Source of the DNA: a virus
Reading direction: 5' to 3' (one strand)
DNA length: 45,829 bases
IMG/VR virus record: IMGVR_UViG_3300022929_000055
Span: 1 to 45,829 of that record
The notes beneath the pieces were generated by a model. The model saw only the letters and a program-made list of their open reading frames with translations, ran no database searches and was not told the DNA's origin. Every line of letters begins with the position of its first letter. Position 1 is the stretch's first letter. The position numbers were made by a program, and so were the translations under genes. Of this stretch, positions 29,389 to 38,333 are shown piece by piece.

Positions 29389-30668
29389 CCTGAAGTACGC
29401 AAGTATTCGCGGATAATATCCTCGACTTGTGTATTCACAGGCTGTGTCGCTTGGCGTAGTTCCATTGATCGTATGTTTGCAGCTTCTGGGGGCAGTACGC
29501 CGTCGATCTTTCTACTTTCCATAAAGTCAGGGAAGAACATAGATACAGGCACATCTCTAAACTGGCCGCTTTCGTCTGCCATGCGATAGACAGGTTCACC
29601 CTCAACACCCTTCAGACCTGTTGGGTACGTCTTGTGACGTGATGTTTCGTCAAATGGTGCATTGTAGTCGATCTTAGTGATCATGCGCCCTGCTTGGTCG
29701 CCAGAGCCTGTACCAAGCATGTCTGGGACAGATATAGCCGCGCGTACAGACGCTTGATCTGGGAAGCCCAACTTCAGGCTGCGTGGCTTCGCAAGCTCTT
29801 CTGTAAACGCCTTCCGCGCATCCCCACGGTTTGGCGCGAATAGGTATGCTTTGACACGCTCAATATCAGATGGCTCTGTAGACTTGAGGCCCGGCCAGTT
29901 AGGGTCAATCGACTTGAGGTTTTCGTCAAACTGTTTGATCGCCTTTTTGGTGATTGGCATGTTAGGCATCATGTTAAGCGTAGTGTCTGCGACCATTGTT
30001 GAGAAGTTCACGTTTTCCCCAGCGCCGGGGAAGTATACGCCATAGACTGGTACGCCTTCTTCGATGATCTCGCCTGTCTTGGGGTCGCGCTTCTGACCAG
30101 AGATCTCTTCAGCCTTTCTACGCTGCTTGCTGAGAACGCTAGGATCGCTTGCCCACATGCGGTTATCCTCGACGTTTCCAAGCTCTGTGGCGTACTGATA
30201 GCCGCCCTCACGCTTAACTGGCTCAACAAGTGGGATGTCGTTGACCGATACAATAGATCCAGTGCCGCTAGAGCGATCACCTTTGATCGACATAAATTTT
30301 GCGCCTTCATCGATTGCCTTCTGAAAGTCGAATGGCAATGGCTGCGTTTGATTTGTGGTGGTGATGTCGATCTCTGCGCCAATCTCTTCGAATGGAACGC
30401 TGCCAACTGGGACGTTCAGCTTGCCCAGTGGCGTTTGCTGGATCTGCTTTGCGCCTTTGGTTAGCGCACTGCCACGATTGATATTTGATAGGTATTGATT
30501 GACGATCTCGTTTGTTGTCGCGTCGTCAGAATAGCGCAGACCCTGCTGCATGATATTGCTGCCAAGCTCTTCTGTGACCTGACCCACATCAGCGTAGTTG
30601 CCAAGGCCAAGATCGATGACCCCTTCTTTGATGACTTTACCAAGCGTTTTGAAGAGGGTGATCGACAT
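29382..30668 (-). CDS. putative large virion-delivered protein (428 aa)
   Basis: 428 residues, TAATG-coupled to the upstream gene. Contains 'NDIPLVEPVKREGGYQYATELG', then 'NRMWASDPSVLSKQRRKAEEISG', then 'VPVYGVYFPGAGENVNFSTMVA', which resembles a domain pattern in phage polyvalent proteins ('PLv...GG.Y.....WAS......vY.....'), recalled not searched. C-terminal 'GEPVYRMADESGQFRDVPVSMFFPDFMES'. Together with 26786-28291 it forms a pair of large unrecognised proteins in the head module. Injected effector is a hypothesis. Confidence 0.68.
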   Translation of the reverse strand: MSITLFKTLGKVIKEGVIDLGLGNYADVGQVTEELGSNIMQQGLRYSDDATTNEIVNQYLSNINRGSALTKGAKQIQQTPLGKLNVPVGSVPFEEIGAEIDITTTNQTQPLPFDFQKAIDEGAKFMSIKGDRSSGTGSIVSVNDIPLVEPVKREGGYQYATELGNVEDNRMWASDPSVLSKQRRKAEEISGQKRDPKTGEIIEEGVPVYGVYFPGAGENVNFSTMVADTTLNMMPNMPITKKAIKQFDENLKSIDPNWPGLKSTEPSDIERVKAYLFAPNRGDARKAFTEELAKPRSLKLGFPDQASVRAAISVPDMLGTGSGDQAGRMITKIDYNAPFDETSRHKTYPTGLKGVEGEPVYRMADESGQFRDVPVSMFFPDFMESRKIDGVLPPEAANIRSMELRQATQPVNTQVEDIIREYLRTSGQ

Positions 30669-30808
30669 TACTTTTTGGCCTTCTTCTTTTTCTTTCCGTA
30701 CCCAGAAGCGTAGGCAGCGCGTCCCTGTCGTTCAGCATCTGCCTTCTTCTTGTAGACTTTGCCTTTAGTTCCCCAGCGATAACCGCCTTTGACTTTATGG
30801 ACAGGCAT
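30668..30808 (-). CDS. 46-aa basic protein
   Basis: 46 residues in a gap: begins MPVHKVKGGYRWGTKGKVYK, ends YGKKKKKAKK. It shares a base with the upstream stop and the downstream start (TAATG at both ends), fixing its frame. The pattern 'MPVHKVKGG..WG..GKVY....AE.QGRA.YASGY' is one I recall as a very common small phage protein or fused tail of phage head proteins. Function unknown. Confidence 0.75.
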   Translation of the reverse strand: MPVHKVKGGYRWGTKGKVYKKKADAERQGRAAYASGYGKKKKKAKK

Positions 30809-31137
30809 TAGTAACCGCCTAGCAGCTCATTCATCATTTCGTGGACGCTTTGTCCGTCGCCAATCTTCATGACTTTTACCTTCATGCCATCCTCTGGCAT
30901 CATCATGTCATGGTGACCGCACTCGCACTCACCGCCGTGATCGCAATCGCACTCTTCTTCGTACTCTTCGTCGTACTCTTCTTCGTGCATTCCGTACTTC
31001 TCTTGGTAGCACAGCATTAAGAAGTTAACGAGCTGCTCTTCAGTCATTTCAAGGCCAGCCGCATCGTGTGGAAAGCCCATCTTCTCCATGAAAAGCTCTG
31101 CGTTTTCTTCCATGTTTTCTACGTTTACTTCAGCCAT
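30808..31137 (-). CDS. acidic Cys/His-rich protein, possible metal binding
   Basis: 109 residues. Helical N-terminus (EENAELFMEKMGFPHDAAGLEM), then a very acidic stretch (HEEEYDEEYEEE) followed by CDCDHGGECECGHHDMMM, which has four Cys and three His within 18 residues, a candidate metal-binding cluster. C-terminal helix. The region is unusual against its basic neighbours. Metal binding is inference from composition. Confidence 0.65.
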   Translation of the reverse strand: MAEVNVENMEENAELFMEKMGFPHDAAGLEMTEEQLVNFLMLCYQEKYGMHEEEYDEEYEEECDCDHGGECECGHHDMMMPEDGMKVKVMKIGDGQSVHEMMNELLGGY

Positions 31138-31146
31138 GTCAGACTC

Positions 31147-31554
31147 CTATCGATTTGGACGCAGCATTGGACGCGGTGATGTCGCGCGTTTGCGCATCAT
31201 ATCGACCTCTGCTTCGCTCATTGCCCCACTGCTCAAACCATCCATCATGGGTTGCCCACCCATTTGGTTTTGCTGCGCCACCATTGCTTGGAACGCCTCT
31301 TCTTCAGCCATGCGCTGCTCTGCATCTGTCATTTGACCCACTGATGTCGCTGGGGGTGGTGTTACTGGCATTGCGCCAACCACACTTTCGAACATCTCGC
31401 GCTCTTTGTCAGACAAAGCGCCACCGTTTTGGATGCGCTGCCCAATCATCATAAGCTGGTTGGCCGAATCTTCATCCATGTCACCCGGCTGAATAAGCTC
31501 CAAAAACCGCATTACCAGTTGGTAGTCTGGGTTTGCTTTCATTCCTTCTGCCAT
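31147..31554 (-). CDS. small Met/Gln-rich protein (135 aa)
   Basis: 135 residues. Helical N-terminus (YQLVMRFLELIQPGDMDEDSANQLMMIGQRI), a middle helix (SDKEREMFESVVGAM), a Q/M-rich middle (AEEEAFQAMVAQQNQMGGQPMMDGL) and an acidic then basic C-terminus (ATSPRPMLRPNR). Comparable in style to the Q-rich proteins at 6118 and 35591. Function unknown. Confidence 0.65.
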   Translation of the reverse strand: MAEGMKANPDYQLVMRFLELIQPGDMDEDSANQLMMIGQRIQNGGALSDKEREMFESVVGAMPVTPPPATSVGQMTDAEQRMAEEEAFQAMVAQQNQMGGQPMMDGLSSGAMSEAEVDMMRKRATSPRPMLRPNR

Positions 31555-31593
31555 TTTTCGGCTCCTATCAAATGTGTCTTGCGACGTTTATAC

Positions 31594-34404
31594 CTAAGTT
31601 TGGATTGGATTTCCATCTGTATCGTACTGAGTTGTTTCACCTGTCCGTAGATTGGTGGTTCTGTAGCCAGTCTGATAGCGTTCCTCGCCAGTTTTGATGG
31701 ACTGCGTATCACCCAAAACTTTGGTGTTGATAAACTCTTTCGGATCTAGGTATCTTCCGTCTGGCGTGACGTAAAACTCAGATCCATCAGCTAATACAAC
31801 ATGTCTGACAAGCTCATCGATAACCTGACCACTCATGTATCTGCGCATGTATTCTGGCAAGCCATAGCCCAAACCACTCTTTCTGCGTCTGTTGAAGTCA
31901 TCAACTAGATCGCGAACTGCAAACTGCTGGTCTACGCGGTAGCTGTCTGCGACTGTAGGATCGCCGCCACCGGGATCTCCCCCACCACCGGGGTCGCCAC
32001 CGTCATCAACGCCATCGTCGCCACCTAAATCATCGTCGCTGCCGTCGTCATCGCCACCATCACTACCGTCGTCACCGTCGCCGCCTTCGCCGCCTGTACC
32101 TTCGCCGCCAAGACCTTCACCAGTCAGGCCATCGCCACCAGTGCCATCTTCGCCAGCTCCGTCAGTATCACCGTCACCTAAGTTTCCGTCGCCTTGACCA
32201 GCTTCATCACCTTCGCCTTCACCGCCGACGCCAACTGCATCAGATCCTGTTCCATCTGATCCAGATCCGCTATTAATTGCATCAATGAGTTCTTCTGCTG
32301 TTTCATAGGTGTTTCCATCCCCATCTGAATATGTTCCATCTTTGTTGAAGACGATGTCTTGAAGAAGGCCAGAAGCTTCCAAAATGCCTTGTAAAGTTGA
32401 TGTGTCTGTGATTGTTTCACCTTCACCACTTGGCACATCCACAGTATCTGAATCTCCTGTCAGGTAATCAATCGCATCATCTACAGCAGTCTCACCCTCG
32501 AAGACAATGCCTGTCTCTGTAGACCCCGGCCCCAAGATTTCGACGTTACCCTCTGGCGTAATGATTGCTGAACTCCCAGCATTCTCACCACTGGTTGCGT
32601 AGCCGATTGTATTGCCACCTTCAGTAAGATCATTTGCTTGGAATCCTGACTCTGTGTAGTCAGTGTAGTCTTGGTTGGCTAACCCACCAAAGTCCGTTCC
32701 ACTGCCACCGACATCATCGTCTTGGCCACCGCCATCACCAGCAGAGGCAAGCGCTTCGTTCACAACACTGTTCAATTCTTCAACAGTCAGAGGAACTTCG
32801 CTACCTTCACCCAGCGCTGCGTTCACAACCTCGTTTAATTCATCAACTGTTAGCGGAACTTCACCCGGCTTATCAAATGGAACTGTCTCAGATATCTCAT
32901 TAAATTGATCGTAATACTGTTGATACAGATCTTCCAACTCTTGGGTGGTAGTTACTGTAATTTCCAAAGGTTTTAGGTTAGGCAAAAGGGAATCGATATC
33001 CATGCCTGATAGATCAACTTTATATCTAAGATCGTCACCAACCCCCTGAACGCCAAGCAAATCAGCGCCAAAGTTAATCAATTGCTGCGAAATAGTGGCG
33101 TTTTCACCGCTGTTTGTGCTGATTGTTTGCACCAGCTCTTGCAGTTCATCATTGGTTAATCCAAGCGCCAAATCTTGCTTTGCGCTGTCAGAAAGCGCCA
33201 TAAACTCGCTTTCAGTGGTTGGAACAGGCACACCGTGATTGGCTCTGAACGTCGATTCAAAGGTGTCTTGCCCACCATCGTAGATGGTTGTTGTGCCAGA
33301 TGTCACAGGCTGTCCGTTGACGTACTGAACACCGTCAAAATTACCAGTGAATGGCGTTCCATTACCAGTGACCAAAGGCTCATTTGGATCTGTCAGATCG
33401 AAATATGGGGATGTGTCAAACGTATCCGTCGTGTCGTTTTGCGTCGTGTTGTTTTGTGTTGTGTCAGATTGATTATAATACGCCTCATCTGCCAAATATG
33501 CGTCATATGCCGTTTCATGCACACCGCCAAACATATCGTAATATTTTGGAGATGTATCTACTGCTCCAGTATTATTGCCAGTATTCCCACCACCACCGTA
33601 ATTTGTCTCGGCAGTGCTTGTTGAGCTACCTACGCTTAGGTCATCATCCTTCGAGCTAGTGTTTACGACGCCAGTGTTGGTATTTGTCGAACTACCTACG
33701 CTTAGATCATCATCCTTCGCGCTAGTGTCTACTTGGCCAGTGTTCCCACCAGTGTTGTCATCAAAGTTGCTGCCTGTATTTACAGAATCAAAGAAATCTT
33801 CGTTGCTGTCTGAGGCACCACCAGTGACAAGAGATCCGCTGCCGCTACCAACAGCATAACTGGTATCAATGCCAAGAGACTTATTATAAGCATCCCAGTC
33901 AATATTAAGATCATCTAAAGAAATACCACTCACATCAACAAGCGTTGAACCACCAGCAGTCGCATCCAAGCTTGGATAACCGCTCGACCCAGTTGCAACC
34001 GCTGGCTTGTCATCATTATCGTTGCCAAAGTCAAAGCCACCAGAAACAACAGGATCTGAACCACTGTAAGTTAAACCAGTGTTGATCGCTCCAACGCTCA
34101 TGTCAGCGTCGAAGTCACGACCACCGCCTCCACCGCCACCGCCGCTAAAAGTATCCTTAACAGCACTAACTGTTTTGTTCCAAGAATCCTTAACATCTTG
34201 CCAAGTAAGATAACTAGGCACACCGCCCGGCCCTGCCACTGGGGGCATACCACCTCGCATTTGCTGCAACACCGCCTTTTCTTCAGGGTTGATGTAAGAC
34301 AGCATGTGAGGCTGACCCATGATCTCTGTCCGTCGCGGCACGTTGGCAAACGCAGACATCGACTGTTTCTGAGGCATGTTGTTAAAGGCAGCTAACTTGT
34401 TCAT
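31594..34404 (-). CDS. large Gly/Asp/Thr-rich putative virion protein (936 aa)
   Basis: 936 residues, ATGA overlap with its upstream gene. Low-complexity Thr/Asn/Gly region (residues about 90-330, with repeats such as SAKDDDLSVGSST), a middle domain (about 400-580) with two near-identical segments 'EVPLTVEELNSVVNEAL', a very Gly/Asp-rich stretch (about 690-810, DGGDPGGGGDPGGG) and a C-terminal domain 'YMRRYMSGQVID', 'LADGSEFYVTPDGRYLDPKEF'. The C-terminal domain is paralogous to that of the next gene. Acidic Gly/Asp tracts suggest calcium-binding or extended linkers. No enzyme motif seen. Confidence 0.75.
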   Translation of the reverse strand: MNKLAAFNNMPQKQSMSAFANVPRRTEIMGQPHMLSYINPEEKAVLQQMRGGMPPVAGPGGVPSYLTWQDVKDSWNKTVSAVKDTFSGGGGGGGGRDFDADMSVGAINTGLTYSGSDPVVSGGFDFGNDNDDKPAVATGSSGYPSLDATAGGSTLVDVSGISLDDLNIDWDAYNKSLGIDTSYAVGSGSGSLVTGGASDSNEDFFDSVNTGSNFDDNTGGNTGQVDTSAKDDDLSVGSSTNTNTGVVNTSSKDDDLSVGSSTSTAETNYGGGGNTGNNTGAVDTSPKYYDMFGGVHETAYDAYLADEAYYNQSDTTQNNTTQNDTTDTFDTSPYFDLTDPNEPLVTGNGTPFTGNFDGVQYVNGQPVTSGTTTIYDGGQDTFESTFRANHGVPVPTTESEFMALSDSAKQDLALGLTNDELQELVQTISTNSGENATISQQLINFGADLLGVQGVGDDLRYKVDLSGMDIDSLLPNLKPLEITVTTTQELEDLYQQYYDQFNEISETVPFDKPGEVPLTVDELNEVVNAALGEGSEVPLTVEELNSVVNEALASAGDGGGQDDDVGGSGTDFGGLANQDYTDYTESGFQANDLTEGGNTIGYATSGENAGSSAIITPEGNVEILGPGSTETGIVFEGETAVDDAIDYLTGDSDTVDVPSGEGETITDTSTLQGILEASGLLQDIVFNKDGTYSDGDGNTYETAEELIDAINSGSGSDGTGSDAVGVGGEGEGDEAGQGDGNLGDGDTDGAGEDGTGGDGLTGEGLGGEGTGGEGGDGDDGSDGGDDDGSDDDLGGDDGVDDGGDPGGGGDPGGGDPTVADSYRVDQQFAVRDLVDDFNRRRKSGLGYGLPEYMRRYMSGQVIDELVRHVVLADGSEFYVTPDGRYLDPKEFINTKVLGDTQSIKTGEERYQTGYRTTNLRTGETTQYDTDGNPIQT

Positions 34405-35591
34405 GTGATCTCGCTTGTGATGTTTCCTGAAGGATCATAATAAGTCACGTTGCCAGCAGCATCTGTCATGCTGTAGCCTCTCAATTCTTCTGGCCCCTCA
34501 ACAGTTAGTGCATTTTCATACTGAGCTGTATTTGCAAACTGCTCTGGGCTTAAAATGCGGCCATCTGGTGTTTGATATGCAGTTGTTCCGTCTGCCAAGG
34601 TGATTGGCTCTGCGATCACATCGAACTTCTCACCAGTCATATATTCACGCATGTACGCTGGCATGAAGGCATAACCCCCACCACCGCGTGTAAAACGATC
34701 ATAATCTCTAGTTCCAGTGCCATAAATGTTTCTGCGTCTTGCAGCTTCGTCGCCATAATCGACAGCCGCACTCGAAACCGTCACATCATCCGCTGACTGT
34801 GGGTTGTACTGGATTGGATCATTGTATGCGTAGTTTACCGCCGCATTGATCGCATCCTGACCAGACAATTGGCCCACAATGCTGTCCAGATCCGTGTTTG
34901 TTGATGTCTCTGGGCGTCCGGGGTAGCCAAACTTATCTGTTCCATCCCTTACAGTAGTGTAAATCATGCCCGGAATTGTGTAGTTCGCAAGCGCACCAGC
35001 GACCCCAGTTGGCTCCAATCCAGACCCCAATGGCGTTGCGCCTGATGCATTCGAGATTTTTGACACAAAGTTTTGGTTCAAGCCGCCAGTTGCATCTGCC
35101 TCTGCGTTGGTAACGTAGCCGTCACCGTTCAAATCAGCCAGTGCGCCACCTGAAATGCCGAAGCTTTCGCCACCAAAGTTCTTGCCGCCACCGTCAAACA
35201 TATCTTGGGCAGCGCTAACCACCGTGCCATCAGCTCTGGTGTAGCCCCACTTATCGTCGGTCTGTGTTTCGTTGTAGGTGCTTGTGTTTGTCACAGGCGC
35301 TGGGAGATTGCTGGTAAAGCTTGCTGGGATTGGGTTGTCGTCGTTTGACGTGTCATTGGCAGAAGCTGAAACTGTTCGACCAGCCGAAGTTGTATCGCCA
35401 GAAGACAAGCGATCACCTGTGCGATCATCTACCAAAACGCCATTCACATAGGACGCGCCATCGTTAGGCGTAAAGAAGTTTGCCAAGCTTTCTGACAGTG
35501 AGTTGCCGCTGCTACTGCTGCTGCTATTGTTGTCATTACCGCCGCTGTTGTTGCTGCTGCTACCGCCGCCGCCGCCACAAAAACCACCCAT
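34401..35591 (-). CDS. Ser/Gly-rich putative virion protein, paralogous C-terminus (396 aa)
   Basis: 396 residues. Start MGGFCGGGG fits TAATG coupling and GAGG eight bases upstream. N-terminal Ser/Asn/Gly run, then an ordered middle with 'LADLNGDGYVTNAEADATGGL' (an EF-hand-like loop D-x-N-x-D-G-x-x-x-x-x-E), then a C-terminal domain 'FMPAYMREYMTGEKFDVI', 'LADGTTAYQTPDGRILSPEQFANT', which aligns with residues near the end of the 936-aa protein. The same five-residue start (MGGFC) occurs at 5683. A virion surface or tail-adaptor role is possible; not shown. Confidence 0.75.
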   Translation of the reverse strand: MGGFCGGGGGSSSNNSGGNDNNSSSSSSGNSLSESLANFFTPNDGASYVNGVLVDDRTGDRLSSGDTTSAGRTVSASANDTSNDDNPIPASFTSNLPAPVTNTSTYNETQTDDKWGYTRADGTVVSAAQDMFDGGGKNFGGESFGISGGALADLNGDGYVTNAEADATGGLNQNFVSKISNASGATPLGSGLEPTGVAGALANYTIPGMIYTTVRDGTDKFGYPGRPETSTNTDLDSIVGQLSGQDAINAAVNYAYNDPIQYNPQSADDVTVSSAAVDYGDEAARRRNIYGTGTRDYDRFTRGGGGYAFMPAYMREYMTGEKFDVIAEPITLADGTTAYQTPDGRILSPEQFANTAQYENALTVEGPEELRGYSMTDAAGNVTYYDPSGNITSEIT

Positions 35592-35890
35592 TACGCCATC
35601 CTCGCTTGCTGTTGTTGTTGCTGTTGTGGTTGTGGTTGCGCTGCCACATTCATTTGAGGCTGTGGCATTGCATCCGCAATCGCCGCTAACGCACCAACAT
35701 CGCCATTGCCCATGCGCTGGCGAATCTCCATAACCTTGTTCATCAAATACTTATTCATATCCAAAGGTGGTTGACCTTGTGGCCCCCCAACTGAGGGAGG
35801 GGCAGGTGAGGGACCACGCGCTGGACCCTGCGGCAGACCACCGAATGCCGCTGGGTTTATTGGGGGAAGTCTATACTGTGGGGGGTACAT
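35591..35890 (-). CDS. small Pro/Gln-rich protein (99 aa)
   Basis: 99 residues: Pro-rich N-terminus (PPQYRLPPINPAAFGGLPQGPARGP), a helix (NKYLMNKVMEIRQRMG, IADAM), and a C-terminal poly-Q tail. It overlaps the end of the portal gene by 20 bases. Another Q-rich small protein of the head region. Function unknown. Confidence 0.68.
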   Translation of the reverse strand: MYPPQYRLPPINPAAFGGLPQGPARGPSPAPPSVGGPQGQPPLDMNKYLMNKVMEIRQRMGNGDVGALAAIADAMPQPQMNVAAQPQPQQQQQQQARMA

Positions 35891-38333
35891 TATTTTTCAT
35901 GGCCTCCATCTGTATCTTCGCCGCGTTCTTTTCCCTCTCAAGCTGCCACTCTGCCTCTAGCTTGCGGATCTTTGCTTCCATATCCGCTTGCGCCTTGGCC
36001 ATTTCGATCTCCATATCCTGACGCGCTTCCGCTTGTTTGATCTGGATGTTCGACTGCGCCTTGGCTTGATCTGCTTCGATCTGCGCTTGTGTTCTTGCCT
36101 TCAACGCCTCTGTCTCTAACTGCGCCAACTGCTGTGCGTACTGTAGTGGGTTGCCTTGCGCCCCACCTTTCTGTCCCAAGCCTCTGATCGCTTCGATCTG
36201 CTTCATCTGTGGTGAAGCTGCGACAACTTGTGCAGCACGTTGGCTGATCAGGCGATCTGTATCTGGGTCCACGTCGTTGAACTTGATCTTCATCTCTTTG
36301 AAGTTTGGCAACGGTGGCAGAGGCATGTTGACACTTGCTTCCATGCGTTGGCGATAGAGCAGCGCAATGTGTTCCGCAATGTGCGCAATTAAGATGGGCT
36401 GCATCTGTTTTGCGCCGGGGTTTCCAGCAAGCGACGGATCTTGAAGGAACTGCATGTGGACTGCAATGTGCGCGTCGTGATCTTGCTCTGGGAACGCGCG
36501 GATTGGCTTGCCATACATCACGCTCATGTTCTCGTCGATTGGGTCCATCTGCACAGCCTCTTCAGGCTTCTTCAGGATTTCATCGATATTCGGAATGCGG
36601 ATAGCCTCGTACATGCGCTTGTATGCTTCGTAAAGATCGTGAAGCTGTGGCGCTGATCGTGCCATCTCCAACACCGCCTGTGCCTGTGCAATGCGCTGGG
36701 CTGTCGAGAAGATGTTAGGGTCGCTGACTGGAATCACGTCAATGCGATCATCAAAGTCAGAACGATAGATGATTTCAGACGCGCCAGCGTGTGAGAAGCT
36801 GAACTCGTCTGGAAGATTCTCTGCATTTAGCTCCGCAAGCAGCTTGAACTCTTGGCCTTGTGCATAGTGCAAACGCTTGTGGATGGCGCTGAATGCCTTT
36901 GATCCCTGCTCAATAAGCGCAACTGTTGACCCAACTGGAGCGTTTGGATTCACATCACCGACGTTCAAGTCAGCCGTACTTGCGAAACGCTGCCCTGCTT
37001 CCACAATGTACCCTAGCAAACTGAACAGGGAACTGCTTGGTTCTTTGAACGGCAATGGCATGATTGCCTTGTTCACGTCATCAACTGTGCTGTCGAGGTC
37101 AACAAACTCACCGGGGTTGACCTGAATGTCACCGCCATTGACGCGCCCACGCAGCTTGAAACCACCCTGCATGTTGGCGAATGCTGCGCTGTCGAGTAGG
37201 GCGCGAAGAGATCCTGTCGCTGCCTTACCCAAACCACCGATCATGTGGTAGAGGCCAAAGCCATAGAAGCCAAGGCCCGGTAGGAACTTGTAGCTCACAA
37301 ACCAGTCACGACGCTTCTTTGTTTCGTCGTCTTGGTTCCAGTTGCGTCGGATGCTGACGATGCGCTGGTTATCGTAGTCGAGGGTCACGACATACGGCAA
37401 AGCCACCGCGTTTTCGTCTTCGTCATCTACTGCGCCATCAATGCCGTCAAACAGCTCGTAGACGTGCATCTCAATCAACGTCATGACCTTGTCTTGTGCG
37501 TCATCCATGTATTCATCGACGCCTTCGATCTCTCCGATCACGTCATCGACTGGGTCAGATGTGTCGCCAAAGTAGCTGGTCGGTAGGTAATATCCGTTTT
37601 TAACGTACTTATTGAACTCGTTCTTCGGCATCCGAATGATGTGCGTGTAGCGTGGGGATGTGTAAAGATCCTTGCTTTCTGGCGCGACAACGAAGTCTTC
37701 TGCCTTCACGAACTGGCTGCACTGGCGGTCCATGTTGGCGTCCCACCAGACCTTTTTGAACGTGTGGCCGATCAAAGGTAGGTGGAATAGCATCTGGTCC
37801 AAGTCTGGGAAATACTCAGGCATCTCCTGAGTGACCTGATAGTTCATGAACTCGCGCACACGACGCGCCTGTTCTTCCATTTCTTCGTTGGGTTCGCCAA
37901 CGATCACAGTCTTCACTGGACCGCCTGATGGATACAGCTCTGCGATGGCTCTTGCGTTGAACTGGGTTGCTGCCTCTGCGATCATTGGGTGGACGACAAC
38001 GGACAGACCGCGCGTTGCGCGTTCATCTTCGCTTTCGTCTAGTCCACCGTCTGGGTCGAGGGTCTTCAAGCCTTGTTTGTAGCGCTCTTCCCACTCTGAT
38101 CGTGCTTCCCTGTCGTTCTCGAAGTCGCCAATGAGATCCTGTGCAGTGCGCAGTAGGTCGCGCTCGTCAATGATTTCAGCGAGGTTCTGATCAAACTCAG
38201 CGTCCTCAAGCTCTTCCATCATGTCCAGCTCTGGATCACCAATTAGAACATCGCCATCTTCAAGCTCTTCAACAATCAGATCATCGGGTGGAGCGCCTTC
38301 GGCAAATGGAATGATGTTTTCTGGTTCAGCCAT
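35871..38333 (-). CDS. portal protein (820 aa)
   Basis: 820 residues, AAGGA nine bases before ATG. Acidic N-terminus, then 'DFENDREARSEWEERYKQGLK', 'SVVVHPMIAEAATQFNARAIAELYPSGGPVK', 'FPDLDQMLFHLPLIGHTFKKVWWD' and 'VKAEDFVVAPESKD', all features of the podoviral-type portal family of marine phages. A coiled-coil C-terminus (residues about 720-800, alternating Q/E and K/A). Lies between terminase and small head proteins, overlapping the large terminase gene by eight bases. Twelve copies would form the DNA entry ring. Confidence 0.9.
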   Translation of the reverse strand: MAEPENIIPFAEGAPPDDLIVEELEDGDVLIGDPELDMMEELEDAEFDQNLAEIIDERDLLRTAQDLIGDFENDREARSEWEERYKQGLKTLDPDGGLDESEDERATRGLSVVVHPMIAEAATQFNARAIAELYPSGGPVKTVIVGEPNEEMEEQARRVREFMNYQVTQEMPEYFPDLDQMLFHLPLIGHTFKKVWWDANMDRQCSQFVKAEDFVVAPESKDLYTSPRYTHIIRMPKNEFNKYVKNGYYLPTSYFGDTSDPVDDVIGEIEGVDEYMDDAQDKVMTLIEMHVYELFDGIDGAVDDEDENAVALPYVVTLDYDNQRIVSIRRNWNQDDETKKRRDWFVSYKFLPGLGFYGFGLYHMIGGLGKAATGSLRALLDSAAFANMQGGFKLRGRVNGGDIQVNPGEFVDLDSTVDDVNKAIMPLPFKEPSSSLFSLLGYIVEAGQRFASTADLNVGDVNPNAPVGSTVALIEQGSKAFSAIHKRLHYAQGQEFKLLAELNAENLPDEFSFSHAGASEIIYRSDFDDRIDVIPVSDPNIFSTAQRIAQAQAVLEMARSAPQLHDLYEAYKRMYEAIRIPNIDEILKKPEEAVQMDPIDENMSVMYGKPIRAFPEQDHDAHIAVHMQFLQDPSLAGNPGAKQMQPILIAHIAEHIALLYRQRMEASVNMPLPPLPNFKEMKIKFNDVDPDTDRLISQRAAQVVAASPQMKQIEAIRGLGQKGGAQGNPLQYAQQLAQLETEALKARTQAQIEADQAKAQSNIQIKQAEARQDMEIEMAKAQADMEAKIRKLEAEWQLEREKNAAKIQMEAMKNNVPPTV

